Shown here piece by piece: positions 22,156 through 30,199 of a DNA stretch of 37,365 nt (its first letter is position 1; each line of letters starts with the position of its first letter). A program made the translations under genes and the position numbers. This DNA comes from JANQIV01 sp050117315 (lineage in GTDB: Bacteria; Bacteroidota; Ignavibacteria; Ignavibacteriales; Melioribacteraceae), in the NCBI GenBank assembly GCA_050117315.1, contig JASFMY010000056.1, forward strand, positions 1 through 37,365, given 5' to 3'. Below the pieces are notes generated by a model, which searched no databases, was not told where the DNA came from, and saw only the letters and a program-made list of their open reading frames with translations.

Positions 22156-24192
22156 ATGAGCGACAAACAAGCCAAATCACTAGAAGAATTACGAAAAAAA
22201 ATTAATGAACTGGATAAATCCCTTTTACACCTGTTATCTGAAAGACGGACACTCAGCAGGAATGTAATTTTTGCCAAGCAGAGTGAAGGCATGAACCTGC
22301 GTGACAAAAAAAGGGAACTGGATATCTTAAACTTGCTGATAGAGCTTGGCAAAAATGAAGGGCTTGACGCACACTATGTTACCAAGATATATTATGAAAT
22401 AATTGAAGATTCAATCCGCATACAGCAAAGCATTCTTCAAGAATCAAAGTTGAATATAAAAGAACTGGATGTTATTAAAGTCGCTATTCAGGGGATCGAA
22501 GGTTCCTACAGCTATCTTACTTCAAATAAATTTTTCAGCCACTATAAAGAGAACCTCCAATTTCATTATAAAGATACTTTTGAAGAAGTTGTACAGTCGG
22601 TTGAAAAAGGTGAAGCCGATTATGCGGTTCTTCCCATTGAGAATACTACATCCGGCGGTATTAACGAAGTTTATGACCTGCTTATGCACACAACCCTTTC
22701 AATAATCGGGGAAGAGGTTTATCATATAAAACATTGCCTTGTAGGACTTGATGAAATTGCGACAGGCAAAATTAAAAAGATTTATGCGCACTACCAGGCA
22801 GCGGCACAATGCAGCAGATTTTTAGCGGGACTTCCGAACTGTAAGGTCGAATTTTTTACCGACACTGCAATGTCGGCTAAAAAAATAAAATTGGACCGCA
22901 ACCCTGAAAATGCGGCTATTGCAAGTGAAGAAGCTGCCAACCTTTTTGATGTGAAAATTCTTAGAGAAGGAATTGCAAACCAGTCGGGAAACTTTACAAG
23001 GTTTTTAATAGGTGCCAGAAGACAAATTACAGTTGATCCGAGAATTCCTTCAAAAACTTCTTTGGTAATGGCTACTTCGCATACGCCGGGTTCGCTGGTA
23101 AAGGCATTAACAGCTTTCCAAGACAACGGTGTTAACATGACCAAACTTGAATCCCGGCCGATACTGGGTAACCCCTGGGAAGAAATGTTTTATGTTGATT
23201 TTGAAGGCAATATAGATGATGAAAACGTAATTAAAGCAATGGATGAACTCGGTAAACACACAAGGTTTGTTAAGGTTCTCGGCTGTTATCCTATTCACCA
23301 AATTGAAAAAACAAAAGTTGACTTTTTAAGAGATCATAAAACTATTGTAAAAGAGACTAAAGAAAAAGATACTTCGCAAAAGAAAAAAATTACTCCCAAA
23401 GGTTACAAACTTGCAAGCAGGGCATACAAATCTGAAGATACGATTATCAAAGTAAAGGATGTTACTATAGGCGGTGACGGCTTTATTGTTATTGCAGGCC
23501 CGTGTTCGGTAGAATCGGCAGAGCAGATAAATTCATGCGCATCTGAAGCAAAAGAGAACGGTGCTCATATTTTAAGAGGCGGATGCTTTAAGCCGCGGAC
23601 TTCGCCTTATAGTTTTCAGGGGCTTGGCTATGAAGGTTTGGAGCTATTAAAAGAAGCGGGAAGATCTTACGAACTGCCTATAATAACCGAGGTGCTTTCT
23701 CCTGAAGATGTAAAAGAAGTTGCAAAGCATACGGATATACTTCAGATAGGCGCGCGAAACATGCAGAACTTTACGCTGCTTTCAGAAGCAGGCAGGTCGC
23801 ACAGGCCTGTAATGCTTAAGCGCGGATTGATGGCTTCTATTGACGAACTTCTTCATGCTGCGGAATATATCTTATCGCAGGGCAATAGGCAGGTCATTCT
23901 TTGCGAAAGAGGTATTAGAACATTTGAAACAGCAACACGCAACACGCTTGATTTAAGTGCTATCCCTGTTTTAAAAGAATTAACACATCTACCTATCATA
24001 GTTGACCCGTCTCATGCAATCGGGCACAGGGATAAAGTTGTACCGCTTGCAAAAGCAGCAAAAATAGTAGGCGCGCACGGTATTATGGTTGAGTTCCACC
24101 CTGATCCCCCGAAAGCATTAAGCGATGCGGACCAGGCTTTGTATTTCGAGCAGTTCGAAGGTTTGATGCGTGATTTACAACAAATAAGTTAA
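22156..24192 (+). CDS. Chorismate mutase-prephenate dehydratase-DAHP synthase fusion
   Basis: 678 residues joining three shikimate/phenylalanine activities. Residues 8-96 are an AroQ-type chorismate mutase (LEELRKKINELDKSLLHLLSERR). Residues about 105-290 are prephenate dehydratase (IQGIEGSYSYLTS start, GNFTRFLIG catalytic TRF). Residues about 300-375 are an ACT regulatory domain (SHTPGSLVKAL, ESRP), the phenylalanine site in PheA. After a charged linker, residues about 430-678 are a KDO8P-type (I-beta) DAHP synthase with GPCSVES, RGGCFKPRTSPYSFQG, CERGIRTFE and DPSHAIGHR. One polypeptide thus has the first step of the shikimate pathway and the two committed steps to phenylpyruvate, so the ACT domain could give phenylalanine control over both ends. 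All key motifs look intact. Confidence 0.95.
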   Translation: MSDKQAKSLEELRKKINELDKSLLHLLSERRTLSRNVIFAKQSEGMNLRDKKRELDILNLLIELGKNEGLDAHYVTKIYYEIIEDSIRIQQSILQESKLNIKELDVIKVAIQGIEGSYSYLTSNKFFSHYKENLQFHYKDTFEEVVQSVEKGEADYAVLPIENTTSGGINEVYDLLMHTTLSIIGEEVYHIKHCLVGLDEIATGKIKKIYAHYQAAAQCSRFLAGLPNCKVEFFTDTAMSAKKIKLDRNPENAAIASEEAANLFDVKILREGIANQSGNFTRFLIGARRQITVDPRIPSKTSLVMATSHTPGSLVKALTAFQDNGVNMTKLESRPILGNPWEEMFYVDFEGNIDDENVIKAMDELGKHTRFVKVLGCYPIHQIEKTKVDFLRDHKTIVKETKEKDTSQKKKITPKGYKLASRAYKSEDTIIKVKDVTIGGDGFIVIAGPCSVESAEQINSCASEAKENGAHILRGGCFKPRTSPYSFQGLGYEGLELLKEAGRSYELPIITEVLSPEDVKEVAKHTDILQIGARNMQNFTLLSEAGRSHRPVMLKRGLMASIDELLHAAEYILSQGNRQVILCERGIRTFETATRNTLDLSAIPVLKELTHLPIIVDPSHAIGHRDKVVPLAKAAKIVGAHGIMVEFHPDPPKALSDADQALYFEQFEGLMRDLQQIS

Positions 24193-24205
24193 TTCCCCTA
24201 TTACA

Positions 24206-24226
24206 GAGACGCCTATACGGCGTCTC
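24206..24226. terminator. Hairpin between convergent genes
   Basis: GAGACGCC-TATAC-GGCGTCTC, an 8-bp GC-rich perfect stem, sits 14 bp after the fusion gene and just before the end of the opposite-strand barrel gene. There is no T run, so it may be a REP-like repeat or a weak bidirectional terminator. Confidence 0.5.
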
Positions 24227-24233
24227 ACGGAAA

Positions 24234-24782
24234 TCAAAAATAATAAAGCGACTGAATGTTAATGGAAAACATTGATGTGCTTATATTGTTGAACGTAAAG
24301 ACATATTCGAGGTTAGGGCCGATTGTAAAACCTTTTTTTAATTCATTCCGTAAGTCAAATCCAAACTGGGCATTAAAAATTGTGCCCGTACTCCAGTTGT
24401 TTACATCGCTGAAAATTCTATCGTTTAAATAAACAATTCCTACGGCTTCTTCAAAAAATTTGCCTCCTCCGGAATATTGGGTTAAAACAAGTTTTAAAGA
24501 AAATGCTTTTATAAAAGGAAAATAATTTCTCTTGTTTCCGGGCAGAAAATATTCCAGCTCCCTCGAATAATGAAAACCCAAACGCAGGGCATAATCGTCC
24601 ATAAACCACGGTGCAGCTTGTATGAATAAACCTGTGCTGAAACTTATAATATCGGAAGACTGCCTGGATATTTTTCCACCGCCGATACTTGCACCAATGG
24701 CAGGTGAATTAATCTGTGCGGATAAATTTGTAAATAGTGATACCTGAATAATGATTATCATAAATAGAAATTTTTCTTTCAT
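24234..24782 (-). CDS. Small outer-membrane beta-barrel protein
   Basis: 182 residues with a signal peptide (MKEKFLFMIIIIQVSLFTNLSAQ) followed by alternating strands (SPAIGASIGGGKI, YALRLGFHYSREL, IGPNLEYVFTFNNI) and a C-terminal aromatic residue (IQSLYYF). The size suits an 8-strand OmpX/OmpW-like or PorT-like barrel. There is no haem or enzymatic motif. It stands alone on the minus strand, convergent with the aromatic-biosynthesis fusion. Function unknown. Confidence 0.75.
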   Translation of the reverse strand: MKEKFLFMIIIIQVSLFTNLSAQINSPAIGASIGGGKISRQSSDIISFSTGLFIQAAPWFMDDYALRLGFHYSRELEYFLPGNKRNYFPFIKAFSLKLVLTQYSGGGKFFEEAVGIVYLNDRIFSDVNNWSTGTIFNAQFGFDLRNELKKGFTIGPNLEYVFTFNNISTSMFSINIQSLYYF

Positions 24783-24912
24783 TTGGATTCCTAAAGTATT
24801 AGCAATTTATCATCTTGAATTCTCCAAAGTTCAATACTAATAAATAATTATATATTCACAATGTAATAATTCGGATTGATTATTCATCGAGGCAAGTGCG
24901 GTATGCTTGTTG

Positions 24913-25038
24913 CAAATTGGTTTTGTGATTTTGCCATAAAGTCCTCTCTTTTTAAGACCTGCCCGCCGTAGGAGACTTTGGGAGGCGGGGAGGATTTAGG
25001 TGAGTTCGAAATAAAAACAAAATCACAAAACCAATTTG
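24913..25038. repeat. Palindromic dispersed element, copy A (126 bp)
   Basis: The ends are perfect inverted repeats of at least 19 bp, AATTGGTTTTGTGATTTTG on the left and its complement on the right (outermost coordinates 24913 and 25038). GCTTGT flanks both sides (24905-24910 and 25039-25044), a probable target duplication. The centre (CCCGCCGTAGGAGACTTTGG, then GAGGCGGGGAGGATTTAGGTGA) is shared with copy B at 32677-32785. Non-coding; looks like a MITE. Confidence 0.75.
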
Positions 25039-25082
25039 GCTTGTGTATATAATTGAGAAATAAAATTTGGTTTTTATTCTTT

Positions 25083-25142
25083 ATCACTTGATAAAGAAGT
25101 GATTTAATGTTACGTTTGCATTAGTTGGTTTAAACAACCAAC
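25083..25142. promoter_or_regulatory. Dyads upstream of the ROK regulator (probable operator)
   Basis: Two inverted repeats precede the regulator gene: ATCACTT-N7-AAGTGAT (25083-25103) and GTTGGTT-TAAAC-AACCAAC (25124-25142). The second resembles GTTGTTTCAACAAAC upstream of the next gene (26420-26434), with common core GTTTnAACAA, so both may bind the ROK repressor. The remainder of the 24783-25164 gap holds only the palindromic element and AT-rich sequence. Confidence 0.45.
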
Positions 25143-25164
25143 AGTTATTCGTTTTTTTTATATA

Positions 25165-26376
25165 ATGATGAGTAGTAGAAAAATTAATATAATTGGTGGT
25201 AATTCAAAAGTTCTGCGAAATGCAAACAGGGCAATGATTTTGAATGTTATTAGGATCAAACAGCCGATTTCCAGAGTCCAAATAGCTAAGATGAGCGGGT
25301 TAAATAAAAGTACAGTATCCAGTATTGTTACTGATTTGCTGGAAGAAGAACTTATAATAGAAAAAAACAGTGAAGATCAAAATGTTGGAAGAAATCCTAT
25401 CCATTTAAGTATTAAACTAGGGCGACACATGGTAGGAGCCATTAATATTGATTCTCTATTAACTCGCTTTGCGATTGCGGATATTGACGGCAGTATTATC
25501 GGAACTTCCGAAATTACAACTGAAGCCGGGAAGAAAGATGAATTTGTTAAAGATTGTATTGATGAATTGAAGAACCTATGCAAAAGTTTATCAATCGATG
25601 AATTAGACGGTATTGGAGTAACTGTTACGGGAATTGTAGATCCCAAAAGATTAATTGTAGATTATGCACCTAATCTTGGCTGGGAGGATTTTAAAATTGG
25701 TGATGTAATAAGAGAATATTGGCCGGAACTAAAAATATTGACTATTGGAAATGATGCTAAATCCTCTGCTCTTGCAGAATCGTGGTTCGGGCACCACGAA
25801 TTTAATTTGTCAAACTTCGTATTTCTTTCAATTGGATCGGGGATAGGTTCGGGTATAGTTGTTGATAACAACATCCTTAACGGGGAATTCAATGCATCAG
25901 GGGAAGTCGGACACATTACAATTTACGAAGGGGGTGAGCTTTGCAGTTGCGGTAATCATGGCTGCCTTGAAGCTTATGCTTCTGATAAAGCGACCGTTAA
26001 ACGGTATATTGATAAAAAACACAGTAATCCCCAAGAACCGGTTGATATTGAAATTCAGGACATTATTAACATGGCAAAATCAAATGATAAAATTGCAATA
26101 GATGTGTTAAAAAGTACAGGATATTATTTGGGATTAGGAATTTCTACAATTATTAAGTCTATTGATCCTCATGCAATAATAATTGGCGGAAGAATTGTCC
26201 AGGTATGGGATATCATTTTTCCTGAAATTACATATGTTATTGAAAAAAAAGCTTTTTTTGGCAATAAAAAGAAAATTCAAATATTGCCGACTTCCTTAAA
26301 AATTAAACCACGTTTGTTAGGTGCTGCTGCGCTTACGATTAAAGAGATATTCAATGATTTTAAGATAATGGCCTAA
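25165..26376 (+). CDS. ROK-family transcriptional regulator (NagC/Mlc-like)
   Basis: 403 residues. An N-terminal winged helix (about 18-70, ANRAMILNVIRIKQPISRVQIAKMSGLNKSTVSSIV) is joined to a ROK sugar-binding domain. The ROK part shows GNDAKSSALAE, SIGSGIGSGIVVD and the zinc motif GHITI...CSCGNHGCLEAY. The usual ATP-phosphate loop DIGGT is replaced by INIDSL, as in ROK regulators that bind but do not phosphorylate sugar. It is first of four genes for amino-sugar use, and probably represses them until a sugar or sugar phosphate binds. Two ATGs are adjacent at the start; either is possible. Regulator class is firm; effector inferred. Confidence 0.92.
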   Translation: MMSSRKINIIGGNSKVLRNANRAMILNVIRIKQPISRVQIAKMSGLNKSTVSSIVTDLLEEELIIEKNSEDQNVGRNPIHLSIKLGRHMVGAINIDSLLTRFAIADIDGSIIGTSEITTEAGKKDEFVKDCIDELKNLCKSLSIDELDGIGVTVTGIVDPKRLIVDYAPNLGWEDFKIGDVIREYWPELKILTIGNDAKSSALAESWFGHHEFNLSNFVFLSIGSGIGSGIVVDNNILNGEFNASGEVGHITIYEGGELCSCGNHGCLEAYASDKATVKRYIDKKHSNPQEPVDIEIQDIINMAKSNDKIAIDVLKSTGYYLGLGISTIIKSIDPHAIIIGGRIVQVWDIIFPEITYVIEKKAFFGNKKKIQILPTSLKIKPRLLGAAALTIKEIFNDFKIMA

Positions 26377-26419
26377 TAAAGACTGGATAAAAAATATTGA
26401 TAAAAGATACATTTAATTC

Positions 26420-26434
26420 GTTGTTTCAACAAAC
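26420..26434. promoter_or_regulatory. Possible ROK-regulator operator
   Basis: GTTGTTTCAACAAAC is an imperfect palindrome 35 bp before the ROK kinase start. It shares GTTTnAACAA with the dyad in front of the regulator's own gene. Suggestive only. Confidence 0.35.
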
Positions 26435-26469
26435 TAATTTATTTTTTTTAATCTTATAAGTGAACTTTT

Positions 26470-27441
26470 ATGTGTAGAAATATAGCAATTGGAATTGATA
26501 TTGGAGGTACAAACACTGTTCTGGGTTTTGTCGACGAAAAAGGGAATTATCTATTGGGAAATACAATCCCGACGTATCCTAAACAGGATGCAAAGAAATT
26601 TGTGTCAAGATTAGTAGAATTTATAAACGAACAGAAAAATAAACATTTCGAAAACGATCATTTAACCGGAATTGGAGTCGCTGCTCCTAGTGCTAATCAT
26701 TTTAGCGGAACAATAGAGACTCCATACAATTTGAATTGGAGATATGTGAAATTCGTAGATATGCTCAAAGATTATTTTGATTTGCCGGTTGCAATAACTA
26801 ACGATGCAAATGCTGCGGCACTGGGAGAATTGGCGTTTGGAAACGCCGTAAACATGAAAAATTTTATAATGCTGACATTAGGAACAGGTCTGGGCAGCGG
26901 AATAATAATTAATGGAAGCATCTTATACGGGAAAAACGGTCATGCCGGGGAAATGGGGCATATGACTGTTATTCCGAACGGACGAGAATGTGCATGTGGA
27001 AGATGCGGCTGTTTAGAAACATATGTTTCTGCAAAGGGGCTTAAGAGAACAGTATATAATATGCTGAGTAAATATAGAGAAGAAAGTGAGCTAAGAAATA
27101 TTAATTATAATGAACTTACAGGCGAAAAAATAACGAAAGCAGCTTTGAATGATGATTATATTGCGCTAAAGTCATTTGAATATACAAGTGAAATTCTCGG
27201 GAAATTTATGGCAAATATCACAGCTTGTTTCGAACCGGAAGCTTTTATACTCTTCGGCGGGATGGCGGAAGCCGGTGATCTTTTGCTGGAACCGGCAAGA
27301 AAACACTTTGAAGAAAATTTACTTGAAGTATATAAAGGGAAAGTAGCAATTCTTAAATCAAAATTTAAAGACGGAAAAGCGGCTGTTCTGGGTGCTTGTA
27401 GTTTAGTAGCTCACAAAACAAAGTTCTTACAAAGAAGATGA
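26470..27441 (+). CDS. ROK-family sugar kinase (glucokinase / amino-sugar kinase)
   Basis: 323 residues, a complete ROK kinase: phosphate loop GIDIGGTNT (residues about 8-16), NDANAAALGE with the catalytic Asp, LGTGLGSGIIING, GHAGEMGHMTV, and the zinc site CACGRCGCLETY. No regulatory DNA-binding domain. Context with a glucosamine-6-phosphate deaminase makes N-acetylglucosamine or glucosamine the likely substrate, though glucose is possible; ROK specificity is not readable by eye. It would supply the 6-phosphate used by the next gene product. Start chosen at the first ATG after an AT-rich leader without a clear Shine-Dalgarno. Confidence 0.9.
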   Translation: MCRNIAIGIDIGGTNTVLGFVDEKGNYLLGNTIPTYPKQDAKKFVSRLVEFINEQKNKHFENDHLTGIGVAAPSANHFSGTIETPYNLNWRYVKFVDMLKDYFDLPVAITNDANAAALGELAFGNAVNMKNFIMLTLGTGLGSGIIINGSILYGKNGHAGEMGHMTVIPNGRECACGRCGCLETYVSAKGLKRTVYNMLSKYREESELRNINYNELTGEKITKAALNDDYIALKSFEYTSEILGKFMANITACFEPEAFILFGGMAEAGDLLLEPARKHFEENLLEVYKGKVAILKSKFKDGKAAVLGACSLVAHKTKFLQRR

Positions 27442-27559
27442 CGTTGCTTGAAAGTTGAAGTAAAATTGTGCTTTGGTTACAAAGTATATTTCTTTTTTGC
27501 AGCAAGTAGTTAATTAAAAATTTACCATAAAATTAATTCAAATTTTTAAAGGATATTCT

Positions 27560-29980
27560 ATGAGTACAAAGTTTGCTGAAGCAATTAAAAAAACAAACAA
27601 TTCGAAGACCGAAATAAAAGAAAAAAATAGTGATTCTGAAAGAATGTTGAATTCAAAAGTTGAACAATATTATTTAGAAAAATCGCAAAAATTATTGAGG
27701 TATGAGCCGACTGAAAAAAGCTCAATTATTCAGGTAGATAATTTCCCTGAATTGGGCAAACTTACAGCTCTCCGTTTTATTGAATGGGTACAGGAAAATC
27801 CTAATGGTGTTGTTTCATTACCGACAGGCAAAACCCCCGAACACTTTATTAAATGGGTAGAAAAGATTGTTAAAGAGTGGGATTCAAAGTTTGTTAAAAA
27901 TGAACTTGCTAAAGTTGGTCTCGATAGCAAAAACAAACCAAGGCTTGATAATTTGAAATTTGTTCAGATTGACGAATTTTATCCCATCGATTCAAATCAA
28001 CATAACAGCTTTTATTATTATATAAAGAAATACTATTTCAAAAACCTTGGGCTGGATCCGAGTAAAGCTTTGTTTATAAATATTAATAAAATTCCGCTGC
28101 CCGGCAAAGAAAGTTTAAAAGAAATTTTTCCCGATAACAAAGTTGATTTAAGTTTGCGTACAAGGTTTGCAAGCAACAAGCAGGAAAGGCTGCAAAAAAG
28201 ATGTATTGAGTTGGTTGATGAATTCTGTACAAATTACGAACGCAAGATTAGAGAAATGGGAGGAATTGATTTCTTGCTTGGCGGTATTGGTCCCGACGGT
28301 CACATTGGTTTTAATGTTAAAGGCAGCGACCACTTTTCAACTACAAGATTAATTCCTACAAACTATGAAACACAATCAGCCGCTGCTTCTGATCTCGGCG
28401 GAATGGAGATTGCACGAAACAGGTTGGTAATTACAATCGGGTTGAAAACAATAACTTATAATAAGGATGCCGTAGCAATAATAATTGCTGCAGGCGAATC
28501 AAAAGGTAATATTGTTAGGGATTCGGTTCAAAACGGTCTTTCAAACGAATATCCTGCAACAGCATTGCAAGAATTACCAAATGCAAGATTCTTTTTAACT
28601 AAAGGAGCTGCGTTCAGGTTAACCGAAAGAAGATATGTTGACATCGATAATACTAAGAAAATTCCGCGCGAAGCTGTTGACCGTGCACTAATAAATTTGG
28701 CCGTAAAAACCGGGAAACGTTTAACGGAATTTTCAAATGCCGATTATAAAAACGATAAAATTGCCAGCCTGGTTTTAAAGAAAACCGATAAACCCGGAGT
28801 AAAACTTGGCGAAGATTTAACAGCTCGTTTAATCAAACGTTTGGAAAAAGGTATTGCACATGTTGAGAACGAGGTTATTCTGCATACAGCCCCCCACCAC
28901 GATGATATTATGCTTGGTTATTTGCATTATATTAATCACCTTGTACGTAACCCAAGTAACAAGCACCACTTCTCATATTTTACCAGTGGGTTTACGGCAG
29001 TTACAAATGATTATATGCTGAAACTGCTTAGGCAAACAAAAGAGTTTGTTGATCAAGGTTACTTCGATGAAAGGTTCCAGTCAGGCTATTTTGATCCAAA
29101 CTTTATTGAAGGGAAAAATAGAGATATAAGTTTATATCTTGACGGTATTTCCGCAAGAAGCAGAACTATCAAAAGAGAAGCTTTATCGAGAAGAATCATT
29201 AGAAACATGATAGAAATTTATGAAGAAGATAATCCGAAAAACTTGAATGACAGGCTAGACGAACTAATTAACTATTTCAGCACACAGTATCCGGGAAAAA
29301 AAGACATTCCGCATGTGCAAAAATTGAAGGGCATGCAGAGAGAATGGGAAGTTGAAATTCTCTGGGGCCCTTACGGCTTTGGTGTAACTGATGTTACTCA
29401 TTTAAGATTAGGTTTTTATCAAGGAGATATTTTTACGGAAACGCCTAAAATTACTAGGGATGTATTACCGGTTTTAAGCCTCTTTGAAAAAATTAAACCG
29501 ACAGTAATCGGTGTCGCACTTGATCCTGAAAGTAGCGGGCCTGACACCCACTACAAAGTTATGCAGGTTATTGCGGAAGCATTAAGAATGTATCAAGAAA
29601 AATATAATGTTAATGATATTAAAGTTTGGGGTTATAGAAATGTCTGGTCAAGATTTCACCCGTGCGAAGCAAACCTTTATGTGCCGATAAGCCTTAACTC
29701 GTTTGCTATTATGGAAAAATCATTCATGAATAGTTTTGGTTCTCAGAAGAATGCAAGCTTCCCAAGCTGGGAACATGACGGTCCGTTTCATGAACTTGCG
29801 CAGAAAATACAGGTACATCATTACAATACAATCAGAACTTGTTTGGGGAATGATTATTTCCTTAATAATGTTCACCCAAGGCTTAAAGCGGCAAAAGGAT
29901 TACTAATGCTTAAAGAATTAACTCTAAATGAATTCTATAAGTATTCAATAGATCTGAAAAAAGTTACTGAAAACGTTTGA
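27560..29980 (+). CDS. nagB: Glucosamine-6-phosphate deaminase fused to PIG-L/LmbE-type domain
   Basis: 806 residues. After a charged N-terminal extension of about 50 residues, residues about 55-385 are NagB-like: LPTGKTPEHFIKW, FVQIDEFYPID, then GGIGPDGHIGFNV with the catalytic Asp and His, and the TRLIP segment. Residues about 425-790 resemble a PIG-L/LmbE deacetylase: TAPHHDDIML replaces the usual AHPDDE zinc motif and DPESSGPDTHYKV supplies a further His. This fusion is known from Bacteroidetes NagB proteins, though this one is longer than the 640-670 residues I recall. No nagA is nearby, so the PIG-L half may remove the acetyl group before deamination to fructose-6-phosphate (inference). 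An AAAGGATA ribosome-binding site precedes the ATG. Confidence 0.92.
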   Translation: MSTKFAEAIKKTNNSKTEIKEKNSDSERMLNSKVEQYYLEKSQKLLRYEPTEKSSIIQVDNFPELGKLTALRFIEWVQENPNGVVSLPTGKTPEHFIKWVEKIVKEWDSKFVKNELAKVGLDSKNKPRLDNLKFVQIDEFYPIDSNQHNSFYYYIKKYYFKNLGLDPSKALFININKIPLPGKESLKEIFPDNKVDLSLRTRFASNKQERLQKRCIELVDEFCTNYERKIREMGGIDFLLGGIGPDGHIGFNVKGSDHFSTTRLIPTNYETQSAAASDLGGMEIARNRLVITIGLKTITYNKDAVAIIIAAGESKGNIVRDSVQNGLSNEYPATALQELPNARFFLTKGAAFRLTERRYVDIDNTKKIPREAVDRALINLAVKTGKRLTEFSNADYKNDKIASLVLKKTDKPGVKLGEDLTARLIKRLEKGIAHVENEVILHTAPHHDDIMLGYLHYINHLVRNPSNKHHFSYFTSGFTAVTNDYMLKLLRQTKEFVDQGYFDERFQSGYFDPNFIEGKNRDISLYLDGISARSRTIKREALSRRIIRNMIEIYEEDNPKNLNDRLDELINYFSTQYPGKKDIPHVQKLKGMQREWEVEILWGPYGFGVTDVTHLRLGFYQGDIFTETPKITRDVLPVLSLFEKIKPTVIGVALDPESSGPDTHYKVMQVIAEALRMYQEKYNVNDIKVWGYRNVWSRFHPCEANLYVPISLNSFAIMEKSFMNSFGSQKNASFPSWEHDGPFHELAQKIQVHHYNTIRTCLGNDYFLNNVHPRLKAAKGLLMLKELTLNEFYKYSIDLKKVTENV

Positions 29981-30141
29981 TGAAATTTTATCCGAGAGAT
30001 GAAAATGGGGATTCTATTCCATTACCTAAAAGGAAACAGCGGATGTTAAAAATTCGTGGTCTCCTTAAACTGAATAAATACGGCGGCAAAAGCCAAAATT
30101 TCAAAAGGAAAAACAATATTGATGATTACGGAAGCAATTGA
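29980..30141 (+). CDS. Small basic ORF, uncertain
   Basis: A 53-codon frame whose ATG overlaps the TGA of the nagB-like gene (ATGA), so translational coupling is possible. The product is very basic (MKFYPRDENGDSIPLPKRKQ... ending YGSN) with no recognised domain. It fills most of the gap before the symporter gene. It may be real or a remnant; overlap geometry is the only positive evidence. Confidence 0.3.
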   Translation: MKFYPRDENGDSIPLPKRKQRMLKIRGLLKLNKYGGKSQNFKRKNNIDDYGSN

Positions 30142-30199
30142 AAAATTAGTCAACGAAGCAGTGCCGGAATAATTAAGAGAATTATTAAAGGATGATGAA

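Noticed and set aside
21540..22352. 270-residue form of the small minus-strand protein
   Set aside because: The upstream 115 residues are antisense to the chorismate mutase domain and low-complexity; the ATG at 22007 is more natural.
30123..30173. 16-codon frame before the symporter gene
   Set aside because: Too short and without a domain; it may be a remnant with the preceding small ORF.
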